A stretch of DNA of 64,000 nucleotides from Corynebacterium sp. HMSC05H05 (GTDB lineage: Bacteria; Actinomycetota; Actinomycetes; Mycobacteriales; Mycobacteriaceae): the NCBI RefSeq assembly GCF_001807265.1, contig NZ_KV788407.1, positions 55,111 through 119,110 on the forward strand, given 5' to 3'. The notes under the pieces were generated by a model. The model saw only the letters and a list, made by a program, of their open reading frames with translations. It was not told the DNA's origin and did not search any database. The translations under genes and the position numbers were made by a program. Positions 35,616 through 42,705 of this stretch are shown here, in pieces (position 1 is the first letter of the stretch; each line of letters starts with the position of its first letter).

Positions 35616-38027
35616 ATGCCTGAAACCGGAATTGAAGTTCGCGACGCCCACCTGCACAACCTCTGCAACGTGGATGTGGACATCCCGCGCGGCACGCTCG
35701 TAGCGGTGACCGGGGTGTCCGGCTCCGGCAAGTCCTCGCTCGCCTTCGGCACCATCCACGGCGAGGGCCAGCGCCGCTACCTCGAGTCGGTGGCACCCTT
35801 TGCCCGCCGCCTGATCGGTTCTGCTGTGGACCCGCAGGTCGGCTCCGTGGAGGGCCTGCCGCCGACGGTGGCGCTGGAGCAGTCCACCTCCGGCGGCGGC
35901 GCACGCTCGACGGTGGGCACTGTCTCTGCGCTGTCCAACAGCATCCGCCTGCTGTACTCGCGCGCCGGCGACAATCCGACGGGGCTGTACTCCGACTCGT
36001 TCTCCCCGAACACGCCGGAGGGCATGTGCCCGACGTGCCAGGGCACCGGCGTGGTGCACGAGCCCACGGAAGCATCGATGGTGCCGGACCCGACGCTGTC
36101 CATCGAGGACGGTGCGATCCAGGCCTGGCCGGGCGCGTGGGCCGGCAAGAACTTCCACGACATCCTGGCCACGCTGGGCTACGACCTGGACTCGCCCTGG
36201 CAGGAGCTGCCGCAGGAAGACCGCGAGTGGATCCTGTTCACCGAGGAGCGCCCCGTGGTCACCGTCAAGCCCCTGCGCGGCGAGGATCAGATCCAGCGCA
36301 ACTACAAGGGCACGTGGCGCTCCGTGGCGTCGTATTTGACCAACACGCTCGCCGAGACCCAGTCCGACACCCTGCGCAAACGCGTGCTGTCCTACATGGA
36401 GTCGCGCGTGTGCGAGACTTGCCAGGGCCGCCGCCTCAATCCGGAGGCCCTCAAAGTCACCTACGCGGGAATGCCTATCGACGAGCTCGGCGCCCTGCCG
36501 CTCGACCAAGTCTATGAGGTGCTGGCAGCGCAGGATCCGTCCGAGGGTTCGGCCGAGGACCTGCTGCTCAAGCAGATCCTGCCCGCGCTGCAGTCCGCGC
36601 TCGACCTGGGCCTTGCTCACTTAAGCTTGGACCGCCCCGCGCCGACCCTGTCCGCCGGCGAGCTGCAGCGCATCCGCCTGTCCGCCCAGCTGCGCTCGGG
36701 CCTGTTCGGCGTGGCGTACGTGCTAGACGAGCCGTCCGCCGGCCTGCACCCCGCCGAACGCGGAGCCGTGCTGGACATCTGCCGCCGCTTCATCGACGCC
36801 GGCAACTCAGTCCTGCTGGTCGAGCACGACATGGAACTCGTCGCCCAAACCGACTGGCTCGTGGACGTCGGCCCGCTCGCCGGCGAGCGCGGCGGTGAGG
36901 TTGTCTACTCCGGCCCCACCAGCGACTACACCGGCGACGCACCCACCGCGAAGGCGCTGGCGAACCGGGCACTTTCGCCTAACGACGACCCACGCCCCGC
37001 CACCGGAAAACTGCGCCTTTCCGGCGTGTCGGCCCGCTCGATTGAGGGGCTGGAGGTCTCCTTCGGCATGGGCCAGTTCACCGCGGTGGCCGGCGTGTCC
37101 GGCTCCGGCAAGTCCACGTTGGTCAGCACGGTTCTCGCGGGCGTGCTCCGCGACGCCGCGTCCACCGTGGTCGAGGAAGAGGACGAGGTGGCGGGGGAGG
37201 CCGGATGGACCGTCGATAGGCAAGAAGGCTTCGACGCGGTGAGCCGAGTCGTGCAGATTACCCAGAAGCCCATCGGGCGCACGCCGCGCTCGACGCTGGC
37301 GACCTACACTGGGCTGTTCGACGGCGTGCGGAAACTGTTCGCCGGCACCGACGAAGCGAAGCGGCGCAAGTGGACCGTGTCGCGCTTTTCCTACAACGTG
37401 AAGCAGGGGCAGTGCCCGACCTGCGGCGGCGCCGGCAAGATCGAGGTCGAGCTGGTGTTCCTGCCCGGCTCGTACACCACCTGCCCGGACTGCGGCGGCG
37501 CGCGCTACAACGACGAAACCCTCGAGGTGACCTGGGAGGGACTCACCATCGCGCAGGTGCTGGAACTGACTGTCGACGAAGCCGCCGACGTCTTCGCCGA
37601 CGAACCGAAGATCCTGCGCGCCGTGGAAACCCTGCAGGCCGTGGGGCTGGGCTACCTGCGCCTGGGCCAGGGCGCACCGGAGCTTTCCGGCGGCGAGGCG
37701 CAGCGCATCAAGCTGGCCACCGAGCTGCAGCGATCCCGCAACTCGCGCCGCGGCCACACCGTGTACCTGCTCGACGAGCCGACCACCGGCCTCCACCCGG
37801 CTGACGTGGCGCTTTTGGTCAAGGAGCTCAACAGCCTTGTCGACGCTGGCCAAACCGTGATCGTGGTCGAACACGACCTGTCCGTCATCGCGCAAGCCGA
37901 CCGCGTGATCGAGATGGGCCCCGGCGCCGGTGCAGAGGGTGGTCAGGTGGTGGCCACCGGAGCCCCCGCCGAGCTGGTCGAGCGCGACACCGCAACCGGG
38001 AAGGTGTTGGCCGAGCGGTCGGCGTAG
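35616..38027 (+). CDS. UvrA2-type excinuclease ATPase lacking the UvrB-binding domain
   Basis: An 803-residue tandem ABC ATPase of the UvrA family. Walker A motifs are GVSGSGKSSL (N-half) and GVSGSGKSTL (C-half), with signatures LSAGELQRIRL and LSGGEAQRIKLA. Zinc-binding CxxC pairs are seen: CPTCQG/CETCQG in the N-half and CPTCGG/CPDCGG in the C-half. Canonical UvrA is about 940-950 residues. After LLYSRAG this protein skips the UvrB-binding module and goes directly to the MCPTCQGTG block. This is the layout of class II UvrA (UvrA2), linked to drug or DNA-damage tolerance in other genera. The palindrome array follows its stop. Confidence 0.87.
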   Translation: MPETGIEVRDAHLHNLCNVDVDIPRGTLVAVTGVSGSGKSSLAFGTIHGEGQRRYLESVAPFARRLIGSAVDPQVGSVEGLPPTVALEQSTSGGGARSTVGTVSALSNSIRLLYSRAGDNPTGLYSDSFSPNTPEGMCPTCQGTGVVHEPTEASMVPDPTLSIEDGAIQAWPGAWAGKNFHDILATLGYDLDSPWQELPQEDREWILFTEERPVVTVKPLRGEDQIQRNYKGTWRSVASYLTNTLAETQSDTLRKRVLSYMESRVCETCQGRRLNPEALKVTYAGMPIDELGALPLDQVYEVLAAQDPSEGSAEDLLLKQILPALQSALDLGLAHLSLDRPAPTLSAGELQRIRLSAQLRSGLFGVAYVLDEPSAGLHPAERGAVLDICRRFIDAGNSVLLVEHDMELVAQTDWLVDVGPLAGERGGEVVYSGPTSDYTGDAPTAKALANRALSPNDDPRPATGKLRLSGVSARSIEGLEVSFGMGQFTAVAGVSGSGKSTLVSTVLAGVLRDAASTVVEEEDEVAGEAGWTVDRQEGFDAVSRVVQITQKPIGRTPRSTLATYTGLFDGVRKLFAGTDEAKRRKWTVSRFSYNVKQGQCPTCGGAGKIEVELVFLPGSYTTCPDCGGARYNDETLEVTWEGLTIAQVLELTVDEAADVFADEPKILRAVETLQAVGLGYLRLGQGAPELSGGEAQRIKLATELQRSRNSRRGHTVYLLDEPTTGLHPADVALLVKELNSLVDAGQTVIVVEHDLSVIAQADRVIEMGPGAGAEGGQVVATGAPAELVERDTATGKVLAERSA

Positions 38028-38157
38028 GTCGCTGTCGGTGGGGGCTATGCAGCTGCATAGTGCTGTGGGGGTAGTCCTTCGCTATGCAGCTGCATAGTCG
38101 CGGAGCCTCCGTTCGCGTGGTTCGTTGGAATGCCCTCCTAAACGAAACGTGCAAAAG

Positions 38158-38190
38158 TTGACAATTTGGACGGCCGTCCAGGTTTAACGG
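38158..38190 (+). promoter_or_regulatory. Candidate promoter with palindrome in the spacer
   Basis: A perfect -35 hexamer TTGACA (38158-38163) is followed by the 14-bp palindrome TGGACGGCCGTCCA (38167-38180) and then GGTTTAACGG, whose AT-rich part could be a weak -10. It points into palindromes 3-10. The placement looks like a repressible promoter, but no downstream gene on that strand is evident. Confidence 0.35.
38167..38180. promoter_or_regulatory. 14-bp palindrome TGGACGGCCGTCCA
   Basis: A perfect inverted repeat with no spacer, unrelated in sequence to the ten array palindromes and lying in the gap between copies 2 and 3. A possible operator for a dimeric regulator. Confidence 0.5.
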
Positions 38191-38332
38191 TGCAGGTCAG
38201 ACGCTTATAAGTGTTGCCGCATGTAAATTCATACAAAACACGAGCAGGCAAAGGGCTTGAATCACTATGCAGCGGCATAGTCTTGTTGGCTGATTTCACT
38301 ATGCGACGACATAGTTCTTCAAGCCGAACCAA

Positions 38333-38534
38333 CTATGCAGCTGCATAGTTTTCTGCGATAGTCGGTCCGTCTCAGAGGAGATTGGCTCAGCTTCGTTGAC
38401 TATGCAGCGGCATAGTCTCGTCGGCCGGGATTGCTATGCAGCTGCATAGTTTTTCGCGATGCCTGGTCCGCCTCGGGGGAGGTTGGTTCAGCCTCGTTGG
38501 CTATGCAGCGGCATAGTCTTGCTGACCGGTCCCG
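38333..38534. repeat. Diverged 101-bp tandem duplication inside the array
   Basis: Units 38333-38433 and 38434-38534 align end to end. Each has a symmetrical palindrome, a 51-base spacer containing GGTCCG and TTCGTTG/CTCGTTG, an AGCGG-type palindrome and an 18-base spacer starting TCT. The palindromes are much better conserved than the spacers, which suggests selection on the palindromes. Confidence 0.8.
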
Positions 38535-38627
38535 CTATGCAGCGGCATAGTCTCGGCACGGTCATCCACTATGCAGCTGCATAGTCGAACGAGGGGGATC
38601 GGATCACTTCACGTGCTGGATTCCGGG

Positions 38628-39008
38628 TTACCGTTCTTGCCAGATGCGAAGCAGCTGGTTTTCGGTGTAGGCGTAGTCGGGGTCGACTGCCGCGATCGCG
38701 CGGGTGAGGCGCTCTTCCCACCGCTGCATGATTTCCGCACCAAGAGGGCCGATCGGGCCGTCCGGGTTCTCCACGGCGGCGTCAAGCACGATGCCGGCAA
38801 TTTCGACGTCGGGCCGCGTCCAATTGCGCCCGTCGCTTATCTCCAAAAAGGTGCGACAAGCTGCGAGCGCCTTATTCGGATCTTCGAGTGGTGCTTCATG
38901 GAACAGCATCGCGGTGGCCCAGTGGTGCATGGCGAGAAGCTCGTCGCTATGCGACGGCGCTTCCGCCTCCGCCGTGCCGATCTTGTGCTCGATTTTGTGG
39001 CAAAGCAC
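38628..39008 (-). CDS. Hypothetical protein of the SUFU islet
   Basis: A 126-residue, mostly helical, acidic protein (MLCHKIEHKIGTAEAEAPSH ... DPDYAYTENQLLRIWQER). No signal peptide or membrane segment and no family recognised. GTG 39008 has AAGGAG about 6 bases upstream, which supports the start. It begins 33 bases after the SUFU gene stop in the same direction, so the two likely form an operon. Its stop faces the palindrome array. Codon use is less GC-rich than in housekeeping neighbours, a possible sign of transfer. Confidence 0.65.
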   Translation of the reverse strand: MLCHKIEHKIGTAEAEAPSHSDELLAMHHWATAMLFHEAPLEDPNKALAACRTFLEISDGRNWTRPDVEIAGIVLDAAVENPDGPIGPLGAEIMQRWEERLTRAIAAVDPDYAYTENQLLRIWQER

Positions 39009-39041
39009 CGTTCTCTCCTTGGTTTTGCTTGCCTGCCTGGG

Positions 39042-39680
39042 CTAAACCGCGGATGGGCGGCCGGGGTATACGCCTTCGGCAACGCCAAGATCGTAGAGCT
39101 TGCCCAAAATGTCGTCACCGGCGAGGTACGCCCGCAGTTCGTCGGTGTAGATGGGGTAGACGCCGAAGAAGTGGACGGTGTCGTCGCCCACAGGCGTGCG
39201 CAGAAAATCTCCGTCGGCGTCAACCGTGAATGCGCTGCCGATGATGAAGCCGGAGAATTCGCTGCCCGGATAAGTCTCGCTCGGGTCGAGCCCTGCCTGG
39301 CCCGAGGTTCCGTAAGACAGCCACGTATCCATGTCTTTGGGGAGGCGTGCGGTGGACTTGAGCAGGGTTATTGGCCAGCTGATCGCGTCGCCTTCGGGGC
39401 CGTTTTGCGAGCCAATCTCCGCAAGTGGCCAATCGTCCGGAAGCGTCATCACCAGCTCTGTGCGGTTGAATTCTTCCTTCCCGGGTGGCATCTGCATCCG
39501 GTAGTCATTCATCCCCGAAGTGCACAGCGTCCAGAATTGACGCTGCTCGGTGGGGGCCCAGCAATAGACGTCGATGTGCAGCTCGTCCGAGATGAGCTCG
39601 TGAAACACCGAATAGTCCTCGCCCAACAGCGGGGCAAGTCGGGAGTGCACAATGTCTTGTGGAATTTGCGGGTTAGTCAT
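39042..39680 (-). CDS. SUFU (suppressor-of-fused) domain protein
   Basis: A 212-residue cytoplasmic protein matching the bacterial SUFU family. Seen: LHIDVYCWAPTEQRQFWTLCTSGM (about residues 33-56), TELVMTLPDDWPL, WPITLLKSTARLPKDMDTWLSYG (about 100-122) and VHFFGVYPIYTDELRAYLAG near the end. In bacteria SUFU-family proteins are often immunity proteins of polymorphic toxin systems (known of the family). No toxin gene with a recognisable trafficking domain is adjacent. ATG 39680 is chosen because TACTTT on the minus strand lies 7 nt upstream. Confidence 0.82.
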   Translation of the reverse strand: MTNPQIPQDIVHSRLAPLLGEDYSVFHELISDELHIDVYCWAPTEQRQFWTLCTSGMNDYRMQMPPGKEEFNRTELVMTLPDDWPLAEIGSQNGPEGDAISWPITLLKSTARLPKDMDTWLSYGTSGQAGLDPSETYPGSEFSGFIIGSAFTVDADGDFLRTPVGDDTVHFFGVYPIYTDELRAYLAGDDILGKLYDLGVAEGVYPGRPSAV

Positions 39681-39687
39681 GTGACCT

Positions 39688-39693
39688 AAAGTA
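39688..39693 (-). promoter_or_regulatory. -10 box of the SUFU operon
   Basis: TACTTT on the minus strand, 7 nt before the ATG at 39680; leaderless start inferred. Confidence 0.5.
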
Positions 39694-39727
39694 CGCAAAT
39701 CACGCGTTCGTGACTGATAGCGGGTTG

Positions 39728-40477
39728 TCAGTTTCCTGTGATGTGTTTAAGCTCCCGGCTGAACCCGCCCCACCACCAGTCGCACCACTCAACAAAGGAG
39801 GGGTGCACCGGGGGAGTGATCACGGCGCCACCGGCGTGCAGTTCGCTGACCGGGCTGATGCCGTGCAGGGAGTTGAGGAACCACAGCGGGCGCTCGGCGG
39901 CGGCGTCGGGGTACAGCCGGCGCCGCTCAACACGCATGCCCAGCCGCTCAGCCCGCGAAACAACCTGGTGCAACGTCACGCTCGGCAGCCACACGCCGTC
40001 GGGGACGCACAGGGTGTCGCCGTCCCACATCACCAGCGCGCCGGTGGAGGTCTCCAACATTGCGCCGTGCCTATCGACGATCACCGTGTCGTCGGTCCCC
40101 GCCACCTGGTACCGCGAACGGTACGCGCGAAACGCGGCGAAGTCGGGGCCCTTCACCTCGGGACGTGTGCGCGGGTCGGGGGCCTGCGCAAATGTCAGTG
40201 CAGTGATGGGGCGCGGGGGAGGGGCGGAGCGGACGTCGAGAAGCAAAAGCCCCTGCGACAGGGCGATGCGGGGGAACAGTTCGCCCTCGGACAGCAGTGG
40301 CATGAGCTTATCGACGAACCCGGCAGGCAGCGGGCCAGCAGCGCGCGAAAACCGCTGAAGGTGCAGGTCGAGGCCGTTGGTGTGGCCGGAAGAGTGGCGC
40401 CAGGAATCGGCGACGTCGAGGGGCACGTCGGGGACATCGCGCTCGACGAACGAGCCGTGCCAGGCGTACCTACGCAT
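39728..40477 (-). CDS. pabC: Aminotransferase class IV, probable 4-amino-4-deoxychorismate lyase
   Basis: A 249-residue fold-type IV PLP enzyme. Seen: EVKGPDFAAFRAYRSRY with the probable PLP lysine (about residue 113), DTVIVDRHGAMLETSTGALVMWDGDTLCVP, and the phosphate-side block LPSVTLHQVV. The protein directly upstream is aminodeoxychorismate synthase, so PabC activity (release of p-aminobenzoate for folate) is inferred from context. Its start overlaps the end of pabAB by 8 bases. A copy of the dispersed 10-mer (40070-40079) encodes VDR with the rare AGG codon. Confidence 0.85.
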   Translation of the reverse strand: MRRYAWHGSFVERDVPDVPLDVADSWRHSSGHTNGLDLHLQRFSRAAGPLPAGFVDKLMPLLSEGELFPRIALSQGLLLLDVRSAPPPRPITALTFAQAPDPRTRPEVKGPDFAAFRAYRSRYQVAGTDDTVIVDRHGAMLETSTGALVMWDGDTLCVPDGVWLPSVTLHQVVSRAERLGMRVERRRLYPDAAAERPLWFLNSLHGISPVSELHAGGAVITPPVHPSFVEWCDWWWGGFSRELKHITGN

Positions 40478-42311
40478 CCCACGCCCCCAGCACGGACTGT
40501 GCCTTCAAGTTGCGCTCGGCGAGCTCGGCCTCTGGGTCGGAGGCGAGCACGATCGCTCCGCCGGCGCCCACGGTCACAGTGTCGTCTGAGCGCACGGCGG
40601 TGCGGATCACCACCGACAGATCGGCCTGACCATCGAAGCCGAAGTAGCCCAGAGCGCCGGAGTAGACGCCGCGCGGGGAAGTCTCCAGCCGGTCGATGAT
40701 CTCGCAGGTGCGCAGCTTCGGCGCGCCGGTCATGGAGCCGGGCGGGAACGTCGCGCGCACGGCGTCGACGGCGGTGTGGCCCTCGCGCAGGCGGCCAGTG
40801 ATGGTGGAGACCAGCTGGTGGACGGTGGCGTAGCTCTCCACCTGCATCAGCCCAGGCACGCGTACGGTGCCGGGCTCGCAGACGCGGGAGAGGTCGTTGC
40901 GGAGCAGATCCACGATCATGAGGTTCTCGGCGCGGGTTTTCGCATCATTCAGCAGCGCGGGGTCCTCATCGGCGGCGATGGTGCCCTTGATCGGCTTCGC
41001 CTCCACGTCGCGGCCGCGCACGGTGAGGAAGCGTTCGGGTGAGGCGCTGGCGACTTCGACGCCGTCGAAAAGCAGGTGCGCGGCGTACGGCGCCGGGTTG
41101 TGTTCGCGCAGCGCAGCATAGATATCGCCGGTTGCGCGCGTGGTGAAAGTGTCGGTCAGGCACACCTCGTAACTCTCGCCCGCGCGCAGCAGCTCCTGTG
41201 CCTCTTTGATGCTGGCGAGGTAGTCCGGGTTGCTCCAGGAGCCTTCGCCTATCGACGCCCCTCCGGCCGTGCCCGCCTCCTCAAGCGCCTGTGCAAGCCG
41301 GTCGAGCAAGCCGTCGGCGCCGTCGCCGGCCAGGGCGCAGAGGTGCGCGGCTTCGGCCTCGTGGTCGTAGACGATGAACGACTGCGGGCGCACGAAGTAC
41401 GCGTCCGGGTAGGGCGAGCGGTGGCGCAGCGTGATCGGCATGGTCAGCTCGGCGCACTCGTAGCCCAGGTAGCCGATCCAGCCGCCGGTAAATGGCAGGT
41501 CGGGCGCGTCGAAAACCGGGGTGGATAGCTCGGTGTCGAGGGTGTCGAGCACGTTGCCGTCGCCAAGCGAATAGCGAATGGAGCGCGAGAGCACGCCGGC
41601 GGTGTCGCCGAGGATGGAGTAGCGCCCGCGCGCATCGGCGGAGTCGAGGAAGAACGCGTCGTTGCCGTCTCGCGAGATCGCGTTGAAGACGCGCTGGCAG
41701 TCGAGCGCGCCCGGCACCTCGTGGTGGATGACGCGCCAGCCGCCGAGGAAGTTGCGCATGATCGCCACGCCGTGCTGGGTGAGCACGGATTCCGGGTGGA
41801 ATTGCACGCCCCAGTGGTTCAGCCCGTCGACCTTGAGCGCCTGGATCACGCCGTCCTCGCTGCGGGCGTGCACGGTGATGCCGGGAACCTCCTCGATGTG
41901 CAGCGAGTGGTAGCGCACCACCTCGAAGTCCTGCGGGATGCCGGCGAAGATACCCTCGCCGGAATGGGCGACGGTGGAGACGAACCCGTGGCGCGGCTCG
42001 GGCGCGCGGGTGACGCTGGACCCGGCGAGCATGGCCAAACCCTGGTGGCCGAGGCACACGCCGAGCAGCGGGATGCCGGTATTCGCGGCTGCCTCGATGA
42101 CGCGCCGGGCAGGGCCGAAGTCCTCCTCGCGCTCCGGGGTGCCGGGGCCGGGGGAGATGACCACGTGGCTGAACTCGCCGGCGCGCACCCGCGGTGGAAG
42201 GTCGCCGGCCTCGCCCGCGGGGACCACGAGGGGCTCGCGGCCGGCGGCCTCGGTAATGAGGTGGGCGAGGTTGAATGTATATGAGTCGTAATTGTCAACG
42301 AGCAGAATCAT
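40470..42311 (-). CDS. pabAB: Aminodeoxychorismate synthase, fused PabA-PabB
   Basis: A 613-residue fusion. The N-terminal glutamine amidotransferase (about residues 1-195) has the nucleophile in LLGVCLGHQG and the His-Glu pair in VQFHPESVL. The C-terminal chorismate-binding domain has AKPIKGTIAADEDP; PIKGT, rather than the PIAGT of TrpE, marks aminodeoxychorismate synthase. AENLMIVDLLRNDLSRVCEPGTV and PPGSMTGAPKLRTCEIID follow. It makes 4-amino-4-deoxychorismate from chorismate and glutamine. TACGAT on the minus strand (42321-42326) lies 9 nt before ATG 42311. Pairs with pabC downstream. Confidence 0.93.
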   Translation of the reverse strand: MILLVDNYDSYTFNLAHLITEAAGREPLVVPAGEAGDLPPRVRAGEFSHVVISPGPGTPEREEDFGPARRVIEAAANTGIPLLGVCLGHQGLAMLAGSSVTRAPEPRHGFVSTVAHSGEGIFAGIPQDFEVVRYHSLHIEEVPGITVHARSEDGVIQALKVDGLNHWGVQFHPESVLTQHGVAIMRNFLGGWRVIHHEVPGALDCQRVFNAISRDGNDAFFLDSADARGRYSILGDTAGVLSRSIRYSLGDGNVLDTLDTELSTPVFDAPDLPFTGGWIGYLGYECAELTMPITLRHRSPYPDAYFVRPQSFIVYDHEAEAAHLCALAGDGADGLLDRLAQALEEAGTAGGASIGEGSWSNPDYLASIKEAQELLRAGESYEVCLTDTFTTRATGDIYAALREHNPAPYAAHLLFDGVEVASASPERFLTVRGRDVEAKPIKGTIAADEDPALLNDAKTRAENLMIVDLLRNDLSRVCEPGTVRVPGLMQVESYATVHQLVSTITGRLREGHTAVDAVRATFPPGSMTGAPKLRTCEIIDRLETSPRGVYSGALGYFGFDGQADLSVVIRTAVRSDDTVTVGAGGAIVLASDPEAELAERNLKAQSVLGAWDA

Positions 42312-42320
42312 TGTGCCGAG

Positions 42321-42330
42321 ATCGTATAGC
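42321..42330. promoter_or_regulatory. Overlapping divergent -10 boxes of pabAB and the GNAT remnant
   Basis: On the minus strand TACGAT (42321-42326) precedes pabAB by 9 nt. On the plus strand TATAGC (42325-42330) precedes the GNAT ATG (42341) by 10 nt. The boxes share two bases, so the two promoters would exclude each other. Confidence 0.45.
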
Positions 42331-42340
42331 GTTTAGCTGC

Positions 42341-42705
42341 ATGGACGCCACAATCCGGCCAGCTCGCGCCGAAGACGCCGCCACTGTCGCCGCCGTGCAC
42401 AACCGTTCCCGCGCCCAAGCGTTCCGCGGGCATATCGCCGACGAGGTGCTAAACGACTATGCGTCGCTCGAGCGCAAGTGGGCCGAGTACTTCGACGCGC
42501 CGGACGGCCGCGTCCACCTCGCGGAAGTGGACGGCGAGGCGGTGGGCATGGCTTACGGGGTGCCCGGTGAGCCCGCGTTTTGTGGGTCGCGGAGTTCAAC
42601 GAGCGCGCCCAGGTGTTCTACGCCAAGCAGGGCTTCGCCTTCGACGGCGAGGAAACGCACCACGCGGGCGACGGCATCACCTTGAAGCGCATGGTGCGCG
42701 GCTAG
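42341..42705 (+). pseudogene. GNAT acetyltransferase, internally deleted and frameshifted
   Basis: The N-terminal part (MDATIRPARAEDAATVAAVHNRSRAQAF ... VHLAEVDGEAVGMAYGVPGEPA) reads in one frame up to about 42575. The C-terminal part (WVAEFNERAQVFYAKQGFAFDGEE ... ITLKRMVRG) reads in another frame from about 42583 to the TAG at 42703-42705. Between them the acetyl-CoA-binding motif A (RGxGxG/A segment, about 40 residues) is missing. An internal deletion that also shifts the frame is the simplest explanation. The protein cannot be an active acetyltransferase. Confidence 0.8.

Larger units (their letters stand above)
38045..38584. repeat. Array of ten 16-bp palindromes CTATGCAGCTGCATAG (variant AGCGG)
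   Basis: Copies start at 38045, 38082, 38265, 38299, 38333, 38400, 38434, 38501, 38535 and 38569. Copies at 38045, 38082, 38333, 38434 and 38569 are perfect palindromes CTATGCAGCTGCATAG. Copies at 38265, 38400, 38501 and 38535 read CTATGCAGCGGCATAG. The copy at 38299 is CTATGCGACGACATAG. From the third copy the start-to-start distances are 34, 34, 67, 34, 67, 34, 34, so all lie on a period near 33.6 bp. Several copies extend to an 18-bp ACTATGC...GCATAGT palindrome. No other full copy was noticed in the window. Confidence 0.95.
38028..38627. other. 600-bp non-coding region between convergent genes
   Basis: No convincing gene is present between the UvrA-like stop and the stop of the minus-strand 126-residue gene. 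The region holds ten 16-bp palindromes, a diverged 101-bp tandem duplication, one 14-bp palindrome and a TTGACA-type promoter candidate. Its base composition is clearly less GC-rich than the neighbours. Small open frames here are made of repeat sequence and have no ribosome site. Confidence 0.8.

Noticed and set aside
38045..38584. CRISPR array
   Set aside because: Repeats are 16 bp, the spacers are 18 or 51 bases and are related to each other rather than unique, there is no AT-rich leader with constant repeats, and no cas gene is in the window.
38045..38584. Simple bidirectional terminators for the two convergent genes
   Set aside because: The 6-bp stems are weak, and ten phased copies with central variants are far more than termination would need; most lack a following T-run.
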